NCBI RefSeq assembly: GCF_000390185.1
Contig: NZ_AQHR01000048.1
Coordinates: forward strand, 1 to 64,000
Direction: 5' to 3'
Origin: Lunatimonas lonarensis
GTDB lineage: Bacteria; Bacteroidota; Bacteroidia; Cytophagales; Cyclobacteriaceae
DNA: 64,000 nucleotides
Shown here: one piece after another, positions 56,673-64,000 of the stretch
Position numbering within the stretch: the stretch's first letter is position 1
Layout of the letters: each line of letters opens with the position of its first letter
Notes under the pieces: model-generated
Database searches by the model: none
Seen by the model: the letters and a program-made list of their open reading frames with translations, nothing else
What the model was told of the DNA's origin: nothing
Made by a program: the position numbers and the translations under genes

Positions 56673-58979
56673 CTAGGCTTGCGTAGGGTTTGTAAGGATG
56701 GGAGCGGCCAGACAGGACTCAGGGATATCAAAGGCATTTACCAAAGGCACGGCATCCCTTCGTATTTCCCAACAAAGTTGATTGATCAGTTTCCGGATGG
56801 CCTTAGTTTTTACTCCCTCCATGTAGCCCTGTTCCAGGTACCAGCCCTTGTTTTCTTCCATGGTATGCAGCGCATAGAGGTCACAGAGTTTTTTGAGTAC
56901 CTCACCATACGATTCTTTTTGGGCAGTTTTTGCCGCTTCGATGAATTGTTCCAGTACCACTTTTTCGATAAAGGCCTTTCCCACATTTACGAAGTGATGC
57001 TGGCACACGTTGAACGCATCGAAGGGATCCATGCCTTCACTTATCAGTCTTCGCATGCGTCTTGCCGCAGAATCCACCAATCCATTTGCCCGGTATTCAA
57101 AGGCATTTAGCTGAAAATCGGGATCTGTGAGGTGCGATTCGTCGGTATTGCGGACGATCAGCGGATTTTTTTCAGTAAGGGATGTTTTGGTTTTTGATGC
57201 CACGTAGTTGACGATGGTGAAGAAGTTCATGTTTTCAAACTGCTCCCGGTAGGCGCTTAGCCGGCTTTTGGCCACGAGCTGCATCAATACCGTATTGTCT
57301 CCTTCAAAGGTCGTATAGATATCCGTATCGTTTTTTAGGGCATCGATTCGGTTTTCCGAAAGGTAGCCTTTTCCTCCGCAGGCTTCCCGGCATTCCTGTA
57401 GCGTAGCAGTCGTATTCCAGGTAATGTAGGATTTCAGACCGGCTGCCAGGGCCTCCAATTCCTGCATTTCGGATTCTTTGCGGTTCATAAAATGTCTGGT
57501 CATATACTGCATGGCAAAATGTCCTGCGTAGGTTTTGGCCAAAAGGGGCATCAGCCTACGTTGATGCATGCGGTAATTGAGGATGGGTACTTCCTCTCCG
57601 CCCTCCGGGCCAAACTGCCTACGCTGATCCCCATAGCGGATAGCTATGGCCAAGCCACTTTTGGAGGCTGCGATGGCCGATCGGGGGATGCCAATTCGCC
57701 CACCAACCAGCGTGCCGAGCATGGTGAAGAACCGTTTGTTGTCACTGGCAATGGGGGTTTCAAATTCACCCTGCTCATTTACGCTGGCAAAGCGATCCAG
57801 CATGTTTTCTCTCGGGATGACTACTTGGTCAAACTCAATCAATCCGTTGTCCACGCCATTGAGGCCCATTTTTCTGCCACAGTCCTCGATGTGGATACCG
57901 GGAAGGGTAGCTCCCTCCGCATCCCTTAGTGGCACCACAAAGGCGCTGACACCGTAGTCGGTGCCATCGATGATCAGCTTCGCAAACACGGTTGCCATCC
58001 GCCCATGTAGGGCGGCATTTCCGATGTATTCCTTTCTCGCCAACCGATGAGGGGTGTGGATGGTAAACGTTTTTTCGGCGTGGTTGTAGGTGGCCGTGGT
58101 TTCTATTCCCCGTACGTTGGAACCATGGTTGGTTTCGGTCATGGCGAAGCAACCCGGCAGCTCCAGGGTACCTATTTGGGGGAGGTATTTGGCGTGGTGT
58201 TTTTGGGTGCCCAGCGAAAGAATGCTCATGCCCCATAATCCGAACTGCACACCAAACTTGATCACCATGCTCAAATCACGGTAGCTGAGCGTCTCCATGA
58301 CGGAAAAATAAGCTTCCATGTCATCTTTCCCTCCTTGTGCCACGGGATACCCGATCTTGCCAAATCCAGCATCCGCCACGATCTTGCACCAAGTCAGTAC
58401 CTGTTCCCGATAGCGGGTCAGGTCTCCCGGATCCACGTAGTCAAAGTCCGTGGTACGGATCAGGTCTTTTACCTGACGGATGATCTCCGCTTGGTCTCCA
58501 TCCAGGAACCGGGCCAATCCCTGTACAGAAAATGCCGTTTCCGTACCATAAGCGGTCGTTTGCGTCGGGTGATCTTCTTTGAAGCGGTAGATGGCACTTA
58601 TCCCTACTATACCCAGGTCCTCCTCCAGTTTTTGTAGATCTTTGGCGATTTCTGAACCGGTGTCTGAAGTGGGTTCGGGGGGGGATTGTTTTTCGGCCAG
58701 CGCAAGCGCCAGATCCGTTAGGCTTTTGTATTCACCGCCGGCATCCACGAGGTGTTTTACCGTCCGAAACCAATGGGCCACTTCCTGCCGGTCAGGGGCA
58801 TGGGTGGGGTTCACTCTTTTTAGCAAATCTGACTTGGATTCCTTGTCCAGCCAAGCTGCCCGACCGATGAAAGATTGCAACGTCTTCCAGTCCTGTTCGC
58901 GTAAGACGGCATCCGACCATATCACGTAGAGTAGGGGATAAAAAACCAGCTTATTCGCAGTCGCAACGGTGGGTTCCAT
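56673..58979 (-). CDS. Acyl-CoA dehydrogenase/oxidase-like flavoprotein
   Basis: The protein has 768 residues, twice the size of ordinary acyl-CoA dehydrogenases. A helical N-terminal extension (about 1-130) precedes the dehydrogenase core, with FAMTETNHGSNVRGIETTAT for FAD and acyl-CoA contacts, and a C-terminal region with REACGGKGYLSENR and the Glu in YTTFEGDNTVLMQL, which is the catalytic base in acyl-CoA oxidases. Overall it resembles peroxisomal-type acyl-CoA oxidases. It abuts the transporter gene (no gap), so the two are likely cotranscribed, though the functional link is unclear. Confidence 0.85.
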   Translation of the reverse strand: MEPTVATANKLVFYPLLYVIWSDAVLREQDWKTLQSFIGRAAWLDKESKSDLLKRVNPTHAPDRQEVAHWFRTVKHLVDAGGEYKSLTDLALALAEKQSPPEPTSDTGSEIAKDLQKLEEDLGIVGISAIYRFKEDHPTQTTAYGTETAFSVQGLARFLDGDQAEIIRQVKDLIRTTDFDYVDPGDLTRYREQVLTWCKIVADAGFGKIGYPVAQGGKDDMEAYFSVMETLSYRDLSMVIKFGVQFGLWGMSILSLGTQKHHAKYLPQIGTLELPGCFAMTETNHGSNVRGIETTATYNHAEKTFTIHTPHRLARKEYIGNAALHGRMATVFAKLIIDGTDYGVSAFVVPLRDAEGATLPGIHIEDCGRKMGLNGVDNGLIEFDQVVIPRENMLDRFASVNEQGEFETPIASDNKRFFTMLGTLVGGRIGIPRSAIAASKSGLAIAIRYGDQRRQFGPEGGEEVPILNYRMHQRRLMPLLAKTYAGHFAMQYMTRHFMNRKESEMQELEALAAGLKSYITWNTTATLQECREACGGKGYLSENRIDALKNDTDIYTTFEGDNTVLMQLVAKSRLSAYREQFENMNFFTIVNYVASKTKTSLTEKNPLIVRNTDESHLTDPDFQLNAFEYRANGLVDSAARRMRRLISEGMDPFDAFNVCQHHFVNVGKAFIEKVVLEQFIEAAKTAQKESYGEVLKKLCDLYALHTMEENKGWYLEQGYMEGVKTKAIRKLINQLCWEIRRDAVPLVNAFDIPESCLAAPILTNPTQA

Positions 58980-59102
58980 ATTCAGGTATTTTAGGGTTTT
59001 AGGTCTAAGTTAGCAAATATCTTTTCAAAAACAGTGCTGGATTTTTGTAGATTTCCGCTATTTTAGACGGCATCATACGAGACAACCCTTTAATGACCGG
59101 CC

Positions 59103-60344
59103 ATGAAACCATCAAAAATCCTGTTAAGCTGTTTTTTCATTCTCTTATACGTATCTAACCCGGTTTTGGGTCAAGAAGTTAAATTTCCCTGGCCTGAAGG
59201 GAAGAAAATGGCACTTAGCCTTAGCTTCGATGATGCACGGGCCAGCAATCCCACCCACGGCATTCCGCTTTTGGATCAATACGGTATTCGGGCCACCTTT
59301 TTTGTGGTTCCCCAAAGTGTGCAAAATAATCTCGAAGGGTGGCGAAAGGCAGTGGCAAGCGGCCACGAAATGGCCAACCATTCCATCGTCCATCCATGCA
59401 GCGGCAATTTTGTTTGGTCCAGAAACAAGGCACTCGAAAACTACACGCTGGACAAGATGCGCACGGAACTCCTGCAGGCCAATTTTGAAATCGAAAACCT
59501 GCTTGGCGTAAAACCAACGGTCTACGCCTATCCCTGTGGACAAATGTATGTGGGCAGGGGCCCGTACGCCCAAAGCCTGGTTCCGTTGATTTCGGAGCTT
59601 TTTGTGGCAGGTAGGGGATGGCTTGCGGAAGCGCCTGTGGATCCCCTGTACACCGACATGGCCCAGCTTACCGGCATAGAAATGGACAACAAGTCCTTTG
59701 ACCAAATCAAGGCGTATATCGATCAGGCGGCAGCAAACGGACAATGGTTGGTTTTGGCCGGACACGAAACCAACGATTCGGGCAGGCAGACCACCTACCT
59801 GGAGACGTTGCGTCAGTTGGCAGCCTATGTGAACAATCCCGAGAATGGCATTTGGGTCGCTCCCATCGGAGAAATTGCCGACTATGTGCAGGCCACGCGA
59901 AAGGCCATGGCCGACACCGTGAATATGCCCCAACTGGTACGGGCCGCAGCGGATGGGACGCTTCACCTTACTGCGGAAAATGGACGTGGTGTAGGGCCTC
60001 GCATTGAATACATGCCCGATTGGCGGGCGTTTGGCTGGTTTACCGGGAAGGATCAGGTAGAGTGGGAGGTCGATGCTCCCCACAGCGGCACGTATCAGGC
60101 TGTCATGGAATGGTCTGTTTCCGATGAGGAGTCCGGCAAGGGATTTGTCTTTGAGTCTTCTACGGACGGGATAAAGGGACGTGTGGAGCGCTCCGGATCC
60201 TGGGAAACCTTTAAAACCCTGTCCATTGGTAAGTTGAAATTGCAGGGTGGATACAATAAGCTGGTGTTTCGGCCTGAAGAGGATTTCGGATCGGTGGGAG
60301 CTCTCTTGGATTTGAAGCAGATTACCCTTATTCCGCTCTTTTAG
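59103..60344 (+). CDS. Exported polysaccharide deacetylase with C-terminal beta-sandwich
   Basis: The protein has 413 residues with a signal peptide to about residue 23. The NodB-type domain (about 28-260) has the metal Asp pair SFDD (D43, D44), H93-S-I-V-H97 and the YPCGQ motif, typical of carbohydrate esterase family 4. Residues 275-413 form a beta-rich domain (EWEVDAPHSGTYQAVMEWS) like a carbohydrate-binding module. It removes N- or O-acetyl groups from a polysaccharide. It lies three bases before an alginate-lyase-fold gene, suggesting that deacetylation precedes cleavage of the same glycan. Confidence 0.88.
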   Translation: MKPSKILLSCFFILLYVSNPVLGQEVKFPWPEGKKMALSLSFDDARASNPTHGIPLLDQYGIRATFFVVPQSVQNNLEGWRKAVASGHEMANHSIVHPCSGNFVWSRNKALENYTLDKMRTELLQANFEIENLLGVKPTVYAYPCGQMYVGRGPYAQSLVPLISELFVAGRGWLAEAPVDPLYTDMAQLTGIEMDNKSFDQIKAYIDQAAANGQWLVLAGHETNDSGRQTTYLETLRQLAAYVNNPENGIWVAPIGEIADYVQATRKAMADTVNMPQLVRAAADGTLHLTAENGRGVGPRIEYMPDWRAFGWFTGKDQVEWEVDAPHSGTYQAVMEWSVSDEESGKGFVFESSTDGIKGRVERSGSWETFKTLSIGKLKLQGGYNKLVFRPEEDFGSVGALLDLKQITLIPLF

Positions 60345-60347
60345 GCC

Positions 60348-61397
60348 ATGTGGGCACTGTTGATTGCCAGCCTATTGGGGGGCTTTGACCTTTCCTCCGT
60401 GTCGACCGATGCCTGGACTACCCTTTTTTATGTCGATTCGCAGCAGGTGAAAAGGGCGGATATTTCCGAAGAAACGCTGGCGGTGCTCCGACGGGATTTT
60501 GAGGCCATCAAAGGCACAGCTCCGAATCCAACGCCAACGATCTTTTACGAGGGACTCCTAAACAACGATCCCCGCCGGGTGAAGACAGAGGAACACCTGC
60601 GGGATATGGATCGGCTTTCCCTGCTGTACTGGTTTCATATCCTCCAAGATACCCAAGACGCCTTGCCCCTAATGATGGAGCTTGCGTTGTCATGGGTTTA
60701 CACCTATGTACCTGATGGCAATCCGATCAACGAAAACAAATTGGTTCCGTTGGTCTATGTTTATCCTTTGGTACGGCTCCATCTAAGCAGTCAGGAGCGG
60801 GAAGCTTACCGGAATTTTTTGGTGCAGCTGGCACTGGGGGTCCGTGATTTTCCCAAAGCTCCGATGAACAACTGGGAGACCAAACGCATTCATCTGTTGG
60901 GGGTGATCGGCTTGGTATTGGAACGGCCGGATTTCACAGCATGGGCGGAAGAGCGGTTCAAAAACTACGTGGATCAGAGCTTGTATGCCGATGGCAGCAG
61001 TTCGGATATCCGGCAGCGGGATGCCCTGAGTTACCACGTGAGCGCGTTGAAACCCCTTTGTCAATACCTGGGCTATGTTGAGGCCTTATATCCCGGTAAG
61101 GGATCGCAACTGTTCGGTTATACGGGAGAAACCGGTGGTAGTCTATATCGGTCCTTGCAATATGTGCTGCCCTATGCCAAAAAAGAAGCGGTTTATGCCC
61201 AATGGAGCCAGACCACGGTGGCATTGGATAAGCAGCGGGCCGAAGCAGGATTGGCGGAATACCAGCCTGGCGTGGAATATCAGGCGGAGCGGGCATACGA
61301 TACCATGGCCATGGCGTCCCTGTTTGATGCAGTTTTCGTACTCGGCGATTGTGGGCATATCATTTGCCAGCTAGTCCGTCCAAACGATTCCGATTAG
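60348..61397 (+). CDS. Alginate-lyase-fold (PL5-like) protein
   Basis: The protein has 349 residues with an N-terminal hydrophobic stretch (MWALLIASLLGG) that may be a signal peptide. Family motifs visible are NNWETKR (174-180), and DIRQRDALSYHVSALKPL with R222, R224, Y229 and H230, which correspond to the catalytic Asn, Arg, Tyr and His of the alginate lyase superfamily (PF05426). It would cleave uronate-containing chains by beta-elimination; whether alginate itself is the substrate is unknown. The start follows the deacetylase stop after three bases. Confidence 0.75.
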   Translation: MWALLIASLLGGFDLSSVSTDAWTTLFYVDSQQVKRADISEETLAVLRRDFEAIKGTAPNPTPTIFYEGLLNNDPRRVKTEEHLRDMDRLSLLYWFHILQDTQDALPLMMELALSWVYTYVPDGNPINENKLVPLVYVYPLVRLHLSSQEREAYRNFLVQLALGVRDFPKAPMNNWETKRIHLLGVIGLVLERPDFTAWAEERFKNYVDQSLYADGSSSDIRQRDALSYHVSALKPLCQYLGYVEALYPGKGSQLFGYTGETGGSLYRSLQYVLPYAKKEAVYAQWSQTTVALDKQRAEAGLAEYQPGVEYQAERAYDTMAMASLFDAVFVLGDCGHIICQLVRPNDSD

Positions 61398-61543
61398 TTA
61401 GGAATCCATACCAGTGCGCATAAAATTCGCGGTGTATTACCGATTTAGTTGCTAGACATTGGAAAAATGCGTAATATTCCTAGGGCAAGCGTTTATTGTC
61501 CGGAATTATTCCTTCTTTTGAATCATACCAAGCCCAAAATACC

Positions 61544-63490
61544 ATGAAGCTGAGTGCGTTCATTACCCTTTTGCTGTTTTCGTTTGTTAGCCTACCCGAT
61601 GCAGCTGCGCAAAGGCTGGTCAGCGGAAAATACGCTCCTGCAGAACTGGAAGCTCGATTAATTCCCATCGAACAGTGGAAGCCATTTCCAGCGGTATCGG
61701 ATCGGTCGGCATGGAACTCGCTGGACAAGGCAACGTTGGACGTCTACCTGGAGACCGCCAACGAAAACATCGATTACGAGTGGCCTTACATTCCTGCCAC
61801 CAAATCCCTGTTGATCGAGCGTACCGGCGACCGGGATGAATACCAGGCGGTGACCTTTCAAAAGCGCCGGATGCTGGGAACCATGATGCTTGCCGAGATA
61901 TACGAAAACAAAGGGCGGTTTATTGACCCCATCGTAAACGGTATCTGGTCCATCTGCGAGGAATCCTTTTGGGGGGTACCCGCCCATTTGCCAAAGACGA
62001 AGGAAATATCCGGGCTGATCGACGTGACCAGGCCATTTGTGGATTTATTTGCTGCCGAGACGGCCACCTACCTGGCCTGGGCCGATTATTTTTTCGGGGA
62101 GCAGTTTGACCGCATTTCCCCACAGATCCGAAAGCGTATCAGGCACGAGACCCAAACACGGATCTTTCAGCCGCTGATGAACCAACATCACGGATGGATG
62201 ACAGCCAATTCGAACGGCCGGCCACCCAACAATTGGAATCCATGGATTGTATCCAACTGGATCAATGCAGCCCTTTTGCTCGAAGCTGACCAGAAGAAAC
62301 GCACCGAAATGGTACACAAGGCCATAACGGTGCTCGACAACTTTCTCGACCCCTATCCGCAGGACGGTGGCTGTGACGAAGGACCCAGTTATTGGGGTGC
62401 CGCTGCTGCCTCCCTGTTTGATTGCCTCTCCCTGCTGAACTTGGCGAGCGGTGATGCGTTCGACTATGTATACAGCGATGAAAAGGTACGCAACATGGGC
62501 AAGTTTATTTACCGCGCCCAACTCAGCGAAGACTACTTTCTGAATTTTGCGGACGCCGATCCGCAGCCCAAAATGTCGGCTGCCATGATTTACCGCTACG
62601 GTGAGGCCATCCAAGATCCGGATATGATGCGGTTTGGTGCCTATTATTGGCAGCCTTTTTCCGGCACGCTGCCGAATTTTCACTACTTCCGCAATTTCTT
62701 TGAGCTGTTTGTACAGGATGAGATCAGCCTGGCAGAGAAGGGATTGCCGCTGCCCAAGGACGTGTGGCTACCGGATATAGAGGTAATGGTAGCGAGAGAT
62801 CAAGGAGGGACTACCGACGGATTCCTGCTTGCCGCCAAGGGAGGGCACAATGCCGAAAGCCATAACCACAACGATATCGGAAATTTCGTGGTGTACTACG
62901 ATGGGCAGCCGCTGCTGATCGATGTGGGAAGGGGCACCTACACGCGCAAGACATTCAGCGAAGACCGTTACACGATCTGGTATAACCGGTCCGATCACCA
63001 TAACCTGCCCACAGTGAACGGGCAGGTACAGCTTCCCGGCGTTCAGTTTAAGGCAACGAGGGTAACGCATCAGGCACGTCCCCAGTTTTCCCAACTAAAA
63101 CTGGATATCGGCGGTGCCTACCCGGATGCCGCAGGTATAGAAAGCTGGGACCGCACGCTGATTTTACAGCGGGGCAGGCAGGTACGCCTGGAGGACGTCA
63201 TATTCCTTAAGGAGGCAAGTAAGATCACCCATCACTTTATGACCATTTATCCGCCACGGATTTCCCGGCCTGGAGTGCTTGTCCTTCCCTTTGTGGGGAA
63301 AGATGGAGTGGCGCGGGATTTTACCCTGACCTACGATGCCGGTCAGATGGAGGCTACCGTGGAGAAGGTTCCGCTGGAGGCACCTGAGGACCGCGGGATC
63401 ATTAGCCACTGGGGCGATACGATCTATCGGGTGAATTTCGAGGTTAAATCCCCCAAAAAAAAGGATAGGTTTCGTTTTGTAATAGAGTGA
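61544..63490 (+). CDS. Heparinase II/III-family polysaccharide lyase
   Basis: The start MKLSAFITLLL at 61544 begins a clear signal peptide ending near residue 22 (DAAAQ); an upstream in-frame ATG at 61496 is less suitable. The protein has 648 residues. The (alpha/alpha) barrel domain contains NGRPPNNWNPW and the beta-sandwich domain of the heparinase II/III type (PF07940) begins with ESHNHNDIGNF (H440, N441, H442, D444), which includes a metal site and catalytic His. It degrades uronic-acid polysaccharides by elimination. With the deacetylase and PL5-like gene upstream it forms a small saccharification operon. Confidence 0.9.
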   Translation: MKLSAFITLLLFSFVSLPDAAAQRLVSGKYAPAELEARLIPIEQWKPFPAVSDRSAWNSLDKATLDVYLETANENIDYEWPYIPATKSLLIERTGDRDEYQAVTFQKRRMLGTMMLAEIYENKGRFIDPIVNGIWSICEESFWGVPAHLPKTKEISGLIDVTRPFVDLFAAETATYLAWADYFFGEQFDRISPQIRKRIRHETQTRIFQPLMNQHHGWMTANSNGRPPNNWNPWIVSNWINAALLLEADQKKRTEMVHKAITVLDNFLDPYPQDGGCDEGPSYWGAAAASLFDCLSLLNLASGDAFDYVYSDEKVRNMGKFIYRAQLSEDYFLNFADADPQPKMSAAMIYRYGEAIQDPDMMRFGAYYWQPFSGTLPNFHYFRNFFELFVQDEISLAEKGLPLPKDVWLPDIEVMVARDQGGTTDGFLLAAKGGHNAESHNHNDIGNFVVYYDGQPLLIDVGRGTYTRKTFSEDRYTIWYNRSDHHNLPTVNGQVQLPGVQFKATRVTHQARPQFSQLKLDIGGAYPDAAGIESWDRTLILQRGRQVRLEDVIFLKEASKITHHFMTIYPPRISRPGVLVLPFVGKDGVARDFTLTYDAGQMEATVEKVPLEAPEDRGIISHWGDTIYRVNFEVKSPKKKDRFRFVIE

Positions 63491-63497
63491 TGGTTAG

Positions 63498-63710
63498 CAG
63501 GGTAGGTGGAGAGATTGGAAAATGTGCCTCTTCCTAATCTGCGAGGAGATCTGGGAGAAGGTTACGTTCTACAAAACCTTTCGCTTCAGAGTTCTCGATA
63601 TTCTCCGGGTTTGCGAGCAGTTCTTCTATTCTTACCAGAACAGTTTCATATTCCTTTTCAGATTTGATCGCTCAGGGAAGGTTAATCGGTTTTCTGACCG
63701 GTTTATTGTC
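63498..63710 (-). pseudogene. Remnant of a HigA-like antitoxin (XRE type) gene
   Basis: The minus strand translates as KPINLP, stop, AIKSEKEYETVLVRIEELLANP, ENIENSEAKGFVERN, LLPDLLAD, stop, EEAHFPISPPTL. This follows the N-terminal half of HigA-type antitoxins (SEKEYE..ALARIEELL...LDLLSDLVADYEEAHFPI). Two in-frame stops, one in place of the Tyr of ADYEE, and loss of the helix-turn-helix half show that the gene is dead. Confidence 0.8.
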
Positions 63711-63802
63711 GCCACCCGGTGAAAATGCCTGCATCTGATCCGATAGGAGTGCTTCATTCTAGACATAATGGCACATAAGGACCAACCTCGATCACGGGGA
63801 CG

Positions 63803-63946
63803 CTATTTTTTCGCCGCCCAGTTTACCAGTTTCAGGTTTTCGAGGTGCCGGAAATCTTTCATGTTGTCCGTAGCAAAGATCAATTCGTTTGCGAGTGCCG
63901 TAGCGCCAATGATTATGCGGATCGAAATAGTTGGATTTTCTCTTTT
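63803..63946 (-). pseudogene. Remnant of a PIN-domain (VapC-like) toxin gene
   Basis: The minus strand codes IIIGATALANELIFATDNMK, DFRHLENLKLVNWAAKK, stop. This is the C-terminal third of a PIN-domain ribonuclease toxin, including the conserved Asp-containing IGATA and ATDN motifs. The upstream part is missing: a stop lies just before (63947-63949). It is a second, unrelated toxin-antitoxin relic next to the HigA-like one. Confidence 0.8.
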
Positions 63947-64000
63947 TTAGGGCGCACTTTTTAGGTAATTTGTTTGCAGTAATTATGTTAAACAGTAAGC

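Noticed and set aside
48213-63490. A complete polysaccharide utilisation locus
   Set aside because: No SusC/SusD pair, hybrid two-component sensor or ECF sigma/anti-sigma pair is present in this stretch.
63768-63950. 60-codon plus-strand frame at the window end
   Set aside because: It is antisense to the PIN-domain remnant, which explains the sequence better.

Overview
The window looks like a chromosome segment of a Bacteroidota bacterium, most likely order Cytophagales and near Cyclobacteriaceae. This rests on gene content: a DUF285/InlB-repeat surface lipoprotein, two DUF2911 proteins, a KilA-N remnant, metY-metX behind a SAM riboswitch, a speA-type arginine decarboxylase and lipoprotein sulfatases. 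Translation starts are A-rich with little Shine-Dalgarno signal, and several leaders carry the phylum's TTG / TAnnTTTG promoter pattern. Genus is not resolved. I found no rRNA, complete tRNA, CRISPR array, intact IS or phage.

Layout. 0-2.5 kb: DUF285 lipoprotein, a membrane protein and a CsaA-like tRNA-binding protein. 2.5-11 kb, minus strand: a compact run of subtilase, cysteine desulfurase, moaC, mobA, a THUMP RNA methyltransferase and a beta-propeller/amidohydrolase fusion, with several overlaps. 11-16.6 kb: PagL-like lipid A deacylase, then a SAM-I riboswitch controlling metY-metX, then selO. 16.8-23 kb: SDR and 3-hydroxyacyl-CoA dehydrogenase pair, DUF2911 protein, carotenoid-type FAD oxidoreductase, an unrecognised 152-residue protein with a strong terminator, and speA. 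23-24.7 kb: a gene graveyard with REP-like hairpins and a broken KilA-N gene. 24.7-30 kb: propeller lipoprotein, membrane glycosyltransferase, PEP carboxylase.

30-44.9 kb is an exopolysaccharide locus. One minus-strand operon carries a TolC-like protein of half length, a Wzz/BY-kinase-like protein, an O-antigen ligase/polymerase, two glycosyltransferases and a Wzx-type flippase. Divergent to it are a hexapeptide acyltransferase, a LytTR response regulator and another glycosyltransferase, with a very large hybrid histidine kinase (GAF/PAS, two REC, HPt) on the opposite strand. hrpB and a second DUF2911 gene follow.

48-63.5 kb is catabolic: Gfo/Idh/MocA dehydrogenase, exported SMP-30 lactonase, Tat-exported enolase-superfamily enzyme and two lipoprotein sulfatases, facing an SLC13-type transporter and an acyl-CoA oxidase-like protein. 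Then come a polysaccharide deacetylase, an alginate-lyase-fold protein and a heparinase II/III protein. Together they suggest use of a sulfated and/or uronic-acid-rich polysaccharide with some sugar-acid chemistry in the periplasm. No SusC/SusD pair is present. The window ends in remnants of two toxin-antitoxin genes (HigA-like and PIN/VapC-like).

Nothing here is a clearly new defence or mobile system. The most promising leads are the exported lactonase/dehydratase/sulfatase operon, the unusual export pair of the exopolysaccharide locus, the uronate lyase cluster and the decayed islands.
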